Positions 1 through 6,515 of a stretch of DNA of 9,607 nucleotides are shown in pieces. The position numbers and the translations under genes were made by a program. The first letter of the stretch is position 1; every line of letters starts with the position of its first letter. Under the pieces are notes generated by a model. It saw nothing but the letters and a program-made list of their open reading frames with translations, was not told where the DNA came from and searched no databases. Source of the DNA: Spirochaetia bacterium. GTDB lineage: Bacteria > Spirochaetota > Spirochaetia > Treponematales > Breznakiellaceae. Location of the stretch: contig BNUR01000115.1 in the NCBI GenBank assembly GCA_025997495.1, forward strand, positions 1 to 9,607, in the 5' to 3' direction.

Positions 1-317
1 CCCCGCTCTTAGACCCCGGCCAAGGTTTCCGGTAAGCGATAGGCGTCCTGCCTTTGTACCCCTTCCACTATTGCTCCCGTTGCATAGAAAACGAAAGCCT
101 TCGGCAAAGTGATATATTTCGAGGCTCAATCACGCGGCTTTTGTACTCGCTGTCTACGCTTCACAAGCCTTGTCACCAAGACCCATGCAAGACTCGCTTC
201 CAGTGGTTCGCTACTCCTTCCTGGATGAGGTGCATAAAGGTTTCACCCTTATGGTCTCATGAGGTTATGCTAAAAGGTTTATCCTATGTCCTCCTTTTAC
301 GAGCTTCGTGTCGCAAC
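1..317 (-). mobile_element. Probable 5' part of a group II intron (structured RNA, continues off left edge)
   Basis: No reading frame here resembles a protein. Read on the minus strand the sequence behaves like structured RNA. Positions 253-233 form a 9-bp hairpin with a GAA loop in which one pair is a G-U wobble only on the minus strand. Positions 181-168 form a 5-bp stem closed by GUGA, a GNRA tetraloop, again only on this strand. The minus strand at 316-310 reads TTGCGAC, one base away from the GUGCGAC-like 5' end of many bacterial group II introns, and is followed by purine-rich sequence typical of intron domain I. The catalytic domain V and a reverse transcriptase would lie outside the window, so the identification rests on the 5' end only. 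Alternatives are another repeated structured RNA or the non-coding flank of an insertion sequence. The intron boundary is uncertain. Confidence 0.42.
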
Positions 318-385
318 TATGCGTTTATCCTGCAACCCTGGCCGCCGGCCTTGTGAAAAAATGGTAATTCAGATATAACCAACGT

Positions 386-1117
386 ATGGAAAAGAACCCT
401 ACTGCCCAGTCTCAAACCGTACAGGATTCGGTGTATACCGCGCTCCGCAAGAGTATTATGAGCCTGAACCTGGCCCCCGGGACGGCGATCAGTGAAAATG
501 AAATTTCCCAGCGTTATGAGGTCAGCCGTACCCCGGTTCGGGAAGCCCTTATCCACCTTTCCAAAGAAGGGCTGGTTCAGGTGATCCCCCAAAGGGAAAC
601 CCTGGTGTCCCGGATTGATTTTAGGCGGGTAAAACAGGAATGGTTTCTCCGGGAAAGTCTGGAGTCGGCGGCACAGAATTCGTTTATTAAACACAGTACC
701 CCCGCCCATTTTGCGGAACTGGAACGGCTCATTGAACAGCAAAACGCCGCCCAGGAACGCAATGAATACGGTGAGTTTGTGAACCTTGACGATTGTTTCC
801 ACCGGATTTTTTTTGAAGTTGCCGACCAGCTGCTGGCATGGCAGGTGCTGGACTCCATGGGCGGCCACTATCACCGGGTGCGGATCCTGACCACCCTGCT
901 CAAAGGCATAGCCCCCGACATTATTGTCCAGCACAAGCGGCTGCTGGAGACCCTCAGGCAGAAGGATCTGGCAGGCGCCCAAGCCGCGCTGGCGGCCCAT
1001 CTGCATAAGCTGCCTGCGGAAGAAGATATGCTCCGGGAAAAGTTCCCCGACTACTTTGTCTCTTGTAACGAAAAAGATGTTTTTAATGTCGATTTCGGCG
1101 GGCTGCCGAATAAATAG
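386..1117 (+). CDS. GntR-family transcriptional regulator, FadR/FCD subfamily
   Basis: A 243-residue cytoplasmic DNA-binding regulator. The N-terminal winged helix-turn-helix spans about residues 12-77 and carries the GntR hallmark SRTPVREAL at 47-55. The C-terminal all-helical FCD domain (about 83-215) has the metal/ligand residues of the family: D135-x3-H139, H183 and H205. Such proteins usually repress a nearby catabolic or transport operon and release DNA on binding a small organic acid or sugar acid. No such operon is adjacent: the convergent neighbour is an ABC exporter and the upstream side is the intron-like element, so the target cannot be read from context. No Shine-Dalgarno sequence is visible before the ATG, and no upstream in-frame start is available. 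The length is normal and the frame intact. The effector is unknown. Confidence 0.93.
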   Translation: MEKNPTAQSQTVQDSVYTALRKSIMSLNLAPGTAISENEISQRYEVSRTPVREALIHLSKEGLVQVIPQRETLVSRIDFRRVKQEWFLRESLESAAQNSFIKHSTPAHFAELERLIEQQNAAQERNEYGEFVNLDDCFHRIFFEVADQLLAWQVLDSMGGHYHRVRILTTLLKGIAPDIIVQHKRLLETLRQKDLAGAQAALAAHLHKLPAEEDMLREKFPDYFVSCNEKDVFNVDFGGLPNK

Positions 1118-1123
1118 AAGAGA

Positions 1124-1212
1124 GAGCCAGTTCCAAAATAGAAATTAATTAACCACGAACGACACGAACCACACCAAAAAGATCATTTAGTTCGTGTGGT
1201 TGGAACTGGCTC
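1124..1212. repeat. 89-bp palindromic intergenic element, possible bidirectional terminator
   Basis: Perfect 13-bp inverted repeats, GAGCCAGTTCCAA at 1124-1136 and its complement at 1200-1212, bracket a spacer. The spacer holds reiterated short motifs (CCACGAAC, GACACGAAC, CCACAC at 1153-1175) and an inner complementary arm, TTCGTGTGG at 1191-1199. The transcript from either strand could fold into a long two-tier hairpin. It sits exactly between two convergent genes, so terminating both is a plausible role. The T-rich side expected of an intrinsic terminator is weak: an A-run at 1221-1227 serves the minus-strand gene as a T-run, lying before rather than after the hairpin in that direction. 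A small mobile palindrome or MITE-like repeat is equally possible. Confidence 0.6.
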
Positions 1213-1241
1213 ATATGTCTAAAAAAATAGCTGGAGGCCTG

Positions 1242-2981
1242 TCAGTGCATGGCAAACTGCGCCGCATACAATTCCGCGTAAAGGCCGCCTGATGCAAGCA
1301 GTTCGTCGTGGGAGCCCTGCTGCTGAATGCCGTCGTCGGTGATCACGGCGATTGAGTGGGCGCCGCGGATGGTGGAAAGGCGGTGGGCAATAACCAGGGT
1401 GGTGCGGCCCCGTGAAAGTTCCTCCAGGGCGTGCTGTATGCGCAGTTCCGTTGCGGTGTCCAGGGCGGAGGTGGCCTCGTCCAGGATTAGGATGGGGGGA
1501 TTTTTCAGGAAGATCCGGGCGATGCTGACCCGCTGTTTCTGGCCGCCGGAAAGTTTAACCCCCCGCTCACCCACCAGGCTGTCGTAGCCGTCGGGCAGTT
1601 TCATAATATCACTGTGGATGTCTGCCCGTCTGGCCGCTTCAATCATTTCATCATCCGCAGCATCAATCCTGCCGTACTTGATATTGTCCCGGACGGTTCC
1701 GGCAAAGAGAAACACATCCTGCTGGACTATGCCAATGTTTCGCCTCAGGGATTCCAGGGTAACGTTCCGGATGTCCGTGCCGTCAATAGTAATACTACCG
1801 CTGCGGATTTCGTAGAACCGGGGGAGAAGGTGGCAGAGGGTGGTTTTGCCGCCCCCGGACGGCCCCACCAGGGCGATGGTTCTCCCGGCGGGGATAGCCA
1901 GGTTGATGCGGGAGAGCACGGTAACATTATTGTTGTAGGAAAAGCTTACACCGGTAAAGACAATATCACCCCGGACATTGTCCAGGATCGCCGCGTCCGG
2001 CTTTTCGGTAATGTCGCTCTGGAGATGCATGATCTCCACGAAGCGGGCAAACCCGGCCATGCCCGTGGTGTATTGTTCCACAAAACTTTGCAGCCGGCGG
2101 ATGGGCTGGAGGAATGCGGACACAAAAAGGTTGCAGGCGATAAGTTCCGGCAGGGTCATCCTGCCCTTCATGATAAGGAAACCCCCGGCGGCAATCACCA
2201 GCACGTTGAGCAGATGGAGCAGTAAATCTAACCGGCTCTGGAAGTTTGCCATGGAACGGTAGTAAAACTTTCTGGCGGTCTTGTAATTTTCGTTACCGCC
2301 GTGGAACTTGGTGGTTTCGTAGGATTCGTTGGTAAATGCCTTTGCAATCCGTACCCCCGATATGCTTGATTCCAGGTCGGCGTTTATTTCGGCGGTCCGT
2401 TCCTTCACCTTCCGGGCGGTCTTCATCATATTGGAACGGGAACGGAGGATGTGAAAAATCATAAACGGTACAAATACTAACAGTACCAGGGCCATTTCCC
2501 AGCGGATGGTAAAGACCAGGATGACGGCGCCCGCCAGGGTGATAACGGAAATAAACAGATCCTCCGGGCCGTGGTGGGCAAGCTCGGTTACGTCAAAGAG
2601 GTCGGTGGTTACCCGGGACATAATTTGCCCGGTGCGATGGTTATCGTAAAAGGAAAAGGGCAACTGCTGGAGGTGGCTGAAGAGATCCCGGCGCATATCC
2701 GCCTCAAGGTAGACCCCCACGGTGTGCCCCCAATAGGTGATAAAGTAGGTGAAAGCCATACGGAGCAGGTACATGAGAGCCATCAGGGTGATCATAATAA
2801 AGAAAAACTTGTACAGGCCGCCCGGCAGAAAATGTTCGATGGTATATTTGGTCATCATGGGGAAGGCCAGATCCACGGCGGCGATAAGCGATGCGGCAAA
2901 CATGTCCGCCGCAAAGAGCTTCCAATGGGGGCGGTAATAGGAGGCGAAGATACGCAGGGGGGATTTTTCGTTTTTACTCAT
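1242..2981 (-). CDS. ABC exporter, fused membrane and ATPase domains (MsbA/LmrA type)
   Basis: A 579-residue half-transporter that should dimerise in the inner membrane and export a lipid, drug or peptide. Residues 20-300 hold the six-helix type I exporter domain, with hydrophobic runs near 22-42, 57-82, 142-160, 163-178 and 255-272. The ATPase domain follows: Walker A GPSGGGKTT at 373-381, Q-loop around Q420-Q421, signature LSGGQ at 477-481, Walker B ILILDEA at 497-503 with catalytic E502, and H-loop H533. All catalytic residues are present. The start is taken at the ATG at 2981, giving MSKNEKSPLR. The frame stays open to a TTG at 3023, but that would run through the divergent promoter and the neighbour's ribosome site. 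The Shine-Dalgarno is weak (AGAAAG about 12 bases upstream). It is transcribed divergently from the flavodoxin. The substrate cannot be read from sequence. Confidence 0.93.
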   Translation of the reverse strand: MSKNEKSPLRIFASYYRPHWKLFAADMFAASLIAAVDLAFPMMTKYTIEHFLPGGLYKFFFIMITLMALMYLLRMAFTYFITYWGHTVGVYLEADMRRDLFSHLQQLPFSFYDNHRTGQIMSRVTTDLFDVTELAHHGPEDLFISVITLAGAVILVFTIRWEMALVLLVFVPFMIFHILRSRSNMMKTARKVKERTAEINADLESSISGVRIAKAFTNESYETTKFHGGNENYKTARKFYYRSMANFQSRLDLLLHLLNVLVIAAGGFLIMKGRMTLPELIACNLFVSAFLQPIRRLQSFVEQYTTGMAGFARFVEIMHLQSDITEKPDAAILDNVRGDIVFTGVSFSYNNNVTVLSRINLAIPAGRTIALVGPSGGGKTTLCHLLPRFYEIRSGSITIDGTDIRNVTLESLRRNIGIVQQDVFLFAGTVRDNIKYGRIDAADDEMIEAARRADIHSDIMKLPDGYDSLVGERGVKLSGGQKQRVSIARIFLKNPPILILDEATSALDTATELRIQHALEELSRGRTTLVIAHRLSTIRGAHSIAVITDDGIQQQGSHDELLASGGLYAELYAAQFAMH

Positions 2982-3000
2982 AGCTTGCAAATTCTTTCTA

Positions 3001-3006
3001 TATAAT
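3001..3006 (+). promoter_or_regulatory. -10 box for the flavodoxin gene
   Basis: A perfect TATAAT lies 28 bases before the flavodoxin start, in an A+T-rich gap between divergent genes. No good -35 hexamer is seen at 16-18 bases upstream. The same stretch read on the minus strand gives TATATA/TATAGA, about 15 bases after TTGAAT, and may serve the exporter. Confidence 0.5.
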
Positions 3007-3024
3007 TTACCATAAATATTCAAT

Positions 3025-3029
3025 GGAGG
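3025..3029 (+). promoter_or_regulatory. Ribosome binding site deciding the flavodoxin start
   Basis: GGAGG lies 5 bases before the ATG at 3035. It overlaps the in-frame ATG at 3023, which therefore cannot be the start served by this site. Confidence 0.8.
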
Positions 3030-3034
3030 CTACT

Positions 3035-3508
3035 ATGAAAACCCTGATCATCTATTATTCCTACGGTGGCAACAGCGCCCTGGTGGCGGAGGAACTGAAA
3101 AAGGCGGCGGACGCCGATGTTCTGGAACTCAAGACCGAAGACGAAAAGGTGCGGACCGGCTTTGCAAAGTATGCCTGGGGCGGGAAGCAGGTTTTTACCC
3201 ACAAATACCCCGAGCTCAAACCCTATACCGTTACTATAGAAGACTATGACCGTATCATAATCGGCGGCCCGGTGTGGGCGGGGACTCCGGCGCCGGCATT
3301 GCAGAGCTTCATTGCGAAAACGAAGATTAGCGGGAAAAAAATCGGCATCTTCCTCTGCCACGCAGGCGGGAAAGGAAAGGCCATGGATAAATTTAAGGCG
3401 CTGCTGCCGGGGAACACCATTGCCGGGGAGATTGATTTTGTGAACCCCGCAAAGCTGGATCGGGCGGCGGTGTCTTTGCGGATTGCGGACTGGGTGGGAA
3501 GTCTTTAG
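3035..3508 (+). CDS. Flavodoxin-like FMN protein
   Basis: A 157-residue cytoplasmic flavodoxin-fold protein. The N-terminal strand and phosphate loop read YYSYGGNSA (residues 7-15), the variant of the T-x-T-G-N-T FMN loop found in the short flavodoxin/NAD(P)H-quinone-oxidoreductase-like family. The motif GGPVWAGTPAPA at 77-88 forms the second flavin-binding loop, and FLCHAGG at 106-112 the third. The length and the alternating beta-alpha pattern match a free-standing electron carrier or small quinone/nitro-reductase. The start at 3035 was chosen over the ATG at 3023 because a strong GGAGG is placed correctly only for 3035. It is monocistronic as far as can be seen; the next gene starts 67 bases later in a different sequence style. 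The redox partner is unknown. Confidence 0.88.
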   Translation: MKTLIIYYSYGGNSALVAEELKKAADADVLELKTEDEKVRTGFAKYAWGGKQVFTHKYPELKPYTVTIEDYDRIIIGGPVWAGTPAPALQSFIAKTKISGKKIGIFLCHAGGKGKAMDKFKALLPGNTIAGEIDFVNPAKLDRAAVSLRIADWVGSL

Positions 3509-3552
3509 GGGTTCTTGTACCCTTATTGGTGGACTAATTCCGCCGGCAAGGG

Positions 3553-3558
3553 TATACT
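3553..3558 (+). promoter_or_regulatory. Possible -10 box for the antitoxin-like gene
   Basis: TATACT, 17 bases before the ATG at 3576, resembles a -10 hexamer. No convincing -35 is found at normal spacing, so readthrough from the flavodoxin promoter is also possible. The Shine-Dalgarno GGAGG at 3565-3569 is clear. Confidence 0.3.
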
Positions 3559-3575
3559 TGTAGTGGAGGCAAGCA

Positions 3576-3842
3576 ATGTTATTAACCGTTCAAGGCTACT
3601 TTGAAGGCGACCGCTTTGTTGCCGATGATCCGGTACGCATACCGGCAAGAAAAAAGGCAATCGTAACCATTCTGGATGAAGATAGGGAGGACGCTGTGGA
3701 CAATGACAAGATGAGCCCGGCTGAAACTGAGCGTACATTAAAAGCACTAGACGAAATCGAGAGACTTCTTGATTTAAGTGAACGCCTAGGCGAAGAGATG
3801 CCGGAGATCACCCGTGTACACTTCCGTGAGATTGAAGTATGA
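3576..3842 (+). CDS. Small antitoxin-like protein of a VapBC-type pair
   Basis: An 88-residue protein beginning MLLTVQGYFEGDRF and continuing with VRIPARKKAIVTILDE (about residues 20-35). This is the pattern of small antitoxins of the 'QGYFE...IP..K..IVTILDE' kind that precede PIN-domain toxins. The C-terminal half is acidic and probably helical or disordered until it wraps a toxin. A good ribosome site (GGAGG, 6 bases before the ATG) supports the start. Its stop overlaps the start of the toxin remnant in an ATGA, the usual coupling of a toxin-antitoxin operon. Base use is more A+T-rich than in the flanking genes, which suggests acquisition by transfer. The gene is intact but its partner is not, so it may be an orphan. 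Assignment rests on pattern and context. Confidence 0.72.
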   Translation: MLLTVQGYFEGDRFVADDPVRIPARKKAIVTILDEDREDAVDNDKMSPAETERTLKALDEIERLLDLSERLGEEMPEITRVHFREIEV

Positions 3843-3949
3843 GTACCTATGCCCTGGACACCAATATTGTTTCTTACTATATGGCGAATGACAAATTGGG
3901 CAGCCTAAGCGCTACAAAAAGGGATTGTAAAACCGGCTCCCGTCCTTAA
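3839..3949 (+). pseudogene. vapC: Truncated VapC-like PIN-domain toxin
   Basis: Translation from the ATG at 3839 gives MSTYALDTNIVSYYMAND followed by a short tail and a stop at 3947-3949, 36 residues in all. YALDTNI is the start of a PIN-domain ribonuclease, with D7 as the first catalytic acid. A complete VapC is about 130 residues with three or four such acids, so everything after the first strand and helix is gone. Similarity fades near 3900, and the last dozen codons run antisense into the 3' end of the ECF T-component gene, so the break point lies at or just before 3912. The ATGA overlap with the antitoxin is preserved. No RNase activity is expected from this stump. Confidence 0.7.
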
Positions 3950-4742
3950 ACGTGACCCACATCCCCAGGGCGAAGAGGATCCCTGCAATAATCAGAACCA
4001 GCGCATCCGCTTTAGTAAATGGCCGCCCGGAATACCAGGTGCGGTGTTTGTGCTTACCAAAACTGCGGAGTTCCATGGCGTGGCTTATCACATCAATGCG
4101 GTCAAGGGAGGAAAATACCAGGGGGAGCAGTATCGTTGAAGCGCCCTTGAGGCGTTTTGCCAGGGATACCTTCCGGGAAAGTTCCGCACCCCGGGCCTGC
4201 TGTGCCTGGGAAATGCTTTCGTAGTCCCGCTGCACGTCCGGGATGTAGCGCAGGGCAAGGCTTACCGCATAGGCGATGGAATAGTTTACCCCCACCCGGT
4301 TGAGGGAGGCGGCGAATTCGCTGGGGTGGGTGGTGACTATCAGGATTATCGCCATGGGAACCATCATGGAATATTTTAGCAGGATATTGAATTCGTAGAA
4401 TAACTGTTCCTTCGTAAGGGTAAAGCGGCCTATGCCCGTAAGGATACTGTGCCTGGTTCCGTAGACTGCCACCCCCTGTTCCGGCGCAAACAGGTAAATA
4501 GTAATAATATTAATAACCATGAAAAAAATAAGCATTTTGAAAATAAACGCCGCATCCCGGAGCTTTGTGCCGGAGATGATAAACAACGCTATGCTTAATA
4601 CACTCATGACCAGCATGACCCGGGTGTCGTAGCCCGCCATGGTTAGTATTGACCAGAGGAGAAATACTATCAGCTTAGTTGCCCCTGAAAGGCGATGTAC
4701 CGGGGAAGGCCGGTCTATGTAGGACAGCATGAAACGGCTCAT
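3912..4742 (-). CDS. ecfT: ECF transporter T component (EcfT/CbiQ family)
   Basis: A 276-residue integral membrane protein that couples the ATPase to the substrate-binding S component of an energy-coupling-factor importer. Hydrophobic helices are seen near residues 22-36, 41-57, 66-85, 121-137 and 245-264. The long cytoplasmic coupling region carries the first Ala-Arg-Gly motif in QQARGAEL (183-185). The second appears in HAMELRSFG (221-229), where Leu-Arg-Ser replaces the usual x-Arg-Gly. The gene overlaps the preceding ATPase gene by 4 bases (ATGA) and has AGGAG 9 bases before its ATG, so it is translationally coupled. The length is normal and the frame intact. It is the last gene of the operon and ends tail-to-tail over the toxin stump. 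The family call is firm. Confidence 0.93.
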   Translation of the reverse strand: MSRFMLSYIDRPSPVHRLSGATKLIVFLLWSILTMAGYDTRVMLVMSVLSIALFIISGTKLRDAAFIFKMLIFFMVINIITIYLFAPEQGVAVYGTRHSILTGIGRFTLTKEQLFYEFNILLKYSMMVPMAIILIVTTHPSEFAASLNRVGVNYSIAYAVSLALRYIPDVQRDYESISQAQQARGAELSRKVSLAKRLKGASTILLPLVFSSLDRIDVISHAMELRSFGKHKHRTWYSGRPFTKADALVLIIAGILFALGMWVTFKDGSRFYNPFL

Positions 4743-6502
4743 ACCGCGGCTCTCCTGCTTTGCTCGTAGTCGATGAAGCGCCGGACAAAAGCCCGGGGGT
4801 CGGCTATGCCTGCCTTGACCGCCAAATCGTAGAGGCTGGTTCGTTTCAGGCTTGCCGCCTCCACCATGCTGTCGTCGGTTAGTATTGCTGCGGGGGTGTT
4901 GCCGCCGCCGGGGCAGTCACGGGTTAGGAGGCGCCCTTCGGAAAGAACCAGGGCGCGGCGGGTGTACTCCAGCATCAGGTGCATGTCGTGGGTAATCAGC
5001 AGGAAACTAAGCCCCCGGCTAGGGGAGCCAGGACCCGCAGATGAATTGAGCTTCCGTAAAAATTCCATTATCTCCGAATAGTGGCGGTAATCCTGCCCGG
5101 CGGTGGGTTCGTCCAGGATGATTAGGGAGACGCCCATCACCAGGACTGAGGCGATGGTGAGCCGCCTTTTCTGGCCGAAACTCAGGGCATTCACCGGCCA
5201 GTTGCGGAAGGGGTAGAGGCCGCAGGTTTTAAGGGCGTCATATACCCGGTCCCGGGTTTCATTTTCAGGGATGCCGCGGTTGCGCAGGGCCAGGGCGGCC
5301 TCGTCAAAAATCAGGGGGAAGGAGATCATCTGGTTGGGGTTCTGCATTACGTAACCGATGTGCTCCGAACGTTCCTTGATGGAATAGTCCGCAATATCCT
5401 TACCTTCCAGAAAAATCTGCCCCGCATCGGGATGGATAAAACCCGCGATGAGTTTTGCCAGGGTGGACTTGCCCGCGCCGTTCCGGCCCACCATGCTGAC
5501 GCATTCCCCTTTCGCCAGGGAAAAGGACACGCCTTCCAGAACCTGTTTCGTGCCGGGGTAGTGATACTGCAAATCCCGCACTTCCAGCAGGGCCGGTGCG
5601 TTTTCGGGCAGCGGGTCCTCCCGCAAGGCCGCGTCCCAGGATGCAAGGGGCGCCGGATCAAAGCGCAGCGTTTCTACCGATTCAAGGCCCAAATCAGGCG
5701 TCAAATCAATACCGGCGTATCTAAGGGCGCTTAGGTAAAAGGGCTCCCGGATTCCGGTCTTGCCCAGCAAATCCGACGCCAAAAGTTCCGCCGGCCTGCA
5801 ATCAGAAATGATCCTGCCCTTATCCATAAGCACAATGCGATCCACTGGCCGGTGCAGGGCATCCTCCAACCGGTGCTCCACGATGATTACTGTTTTGCCC
5901 GTTTCATTGTGGAGCCGGTCGATCAGCTCTATGGCCTCCTTCCCTGCGGCAGGGTCAAGGTTTGCCAGGGGCTCGTCGAAGAGGAGGATCTCCACATCGT
6001 TCATAAGGAGCCCCGCCAGGGATACCCGTTGTTTCTGCCCGCCGGAAAGATCCTGGGGCGATTTGTCCAGGTGATCCTCCATATGTACCAACGCTGCCGC
6101 CGCCCGCACCCGGTGGTGCATCTCTCCGGTGGGCACACAATCGTTCTCCGCCGCGAAAGCGATGTCCTCACCGGCGCTGAGGCCCACGAACTGACCGTCC
6201 GTATCCTGCAACAGGGTTCCTACCTTTGTTGAAAGGGAAAAAATATCCAGGGTTGAAGTTTCCTTCCCCATGATGGAGCAGGAACCGCTGGAGACGCCCT
6301 TGAACGCGTGGGGAATAAGGCCGTTGATGCAATGGGCCAGGGTAGACTTCCCCGACCCCGAGGGGCCCAGGATCAGAACCTTCTCCCCCCAGCTAACAGA
6401 CAAATTGATATCAAACAGGGTCGGCTCAGCCTGGGAGCGGTACTGAAAACCAAAGTTCCGGAAAACCAGTACCGGAAACCCCTTGGGGTCAGCGGCAGAA
6501 AT
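4739..6502 (-). CDS. Double-headed ECF transporter ATPase (two ABC domains in one chain), probable ATT start
   Basis: A 587-residue cytoplasmic ATPase that replaces the usual EcfA-EcfA' pair. First domain: Walker A GPSGSGKST at 46-54, Q-loop Q99, signature LSGGQ at 152-156, Walker B with ILLFDEP at 172-178, H-loop H210. Second domain: Walker A GRNGAGKST at 339-347, Q-loop Q387, signature LSFGQ at 440-444, Walker B LIILDEP at 460-466, H-loop H505. Both halves look catalytically complete. The frame is open back to a stop at 6515-6517 and encodes the expected first strand and A-loop (VFRNFGFQYRSQ) before any ATG, GTG or TTG. The first such codon is the TTG at 6403, which would delete this strand. 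An ATT at 6502, behind GGAG or AAGG and one base past the S-gene stop, is the best start. It overlaps the T gene by 4 bases. An upstream indel in the read is the alternative. Confidence 0.88.
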   Translation of the reverse strand: MSAADPKGFPVLVFRNFGFQYRSQAEPTLFDINLSVSWGEKVLILGPSGSGKSTLAHCINGLIPHAFKGVSSGSCSIMGKETSTLDIFSLSTKVGTLLQDTDGQFVGLSAGEDIAFAAENDCVPTGEMHHRVRAAAALVHMEDHLDKSPQDLSGGQKQRVSLAGLLMNDVEILLFDEPLANLDPAAGKEAIELIDRLHNETGKTVIIVEHRLEDALHRPVDRIVLMDKGRIISDCRPAELLASDLLGKTGIREPFYLSALRYAGIDLTPDLGLESVETLRFDPAPLASWDAALREDPLPENAPALLEVRDLQYHYPGTKQVLEGVSFSLAKGECVSMVGRNGAGKSTLAKLIAGFIHPDAGQIFLEGKDIADYSIKERSEHIGYVMQNPNQMISFPLIFDEAALALRNRGIPENETRDRVYDALKTCGLYPFRNWPVNALSFGQKRRLTIASVLVMGVSLIILDEPTAGQDYRHYSEIMEFLRKLNSSAGPGSPSRGLSFLLITHDMHLMLEYTRRALVLSEGRLLTRDCPGGGNTPAAILTDDSMVEAASLKRTSLYDLAVKAGIADPRAFVRRFIDYEQSRRAAV

Positions 6503-6515
6503 ACTACTCCGCCTT
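6503..6515 (-). promoter_or_regulatory. Ribosome binding site before the probable ATT start
   Basis: The minus strand reads AAGGCGGAGTAGT and then ATT. GGAG sits 4 bases, and AAGG 9 bases, before the proposed start. The S-component stop codon TAG lies inside this site, so terminating ribosomes could re-initiate on the ATPase gene. Confidence 0.5.

Noticed and set aside
54..356. Plus-strand open frame of 100 codons
   Set aside because: It runs antisense to the structured RNA, has a cysteine- and arginine-rich composition unlike a folded protein, and has no ribosome site.
317..1006. Long minus-strand open frame (229 codons)
   Set aside because: It is the antisense shadow of the GntR gene, whose domain motifs are unambiguous.
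1614..2225. Plus-strand open frame of 203 codons
   Set aside because: Antisense to the ABC exporter's ATPase domain; no family motif.
2982..3023. Exporter start at TTG 3023
   Set aside because: It would place 14 extra residues across the divergent promoter and the neighbour's ribosome site; the ATG at 2981 fits the family length.
3508..3526. Terminator hairpin after the flavodoxin (GGGT-TCTTGT-ACCC)
   Set aside because: Only a 4-bp stem without a proper T-tract, so it is too weak to call.
6403..6403. TTG start for the ECF ATPase
   Set aside because: It would remove the first beta strand and the A-loop region that are clearly encoded upstream in the same frame.
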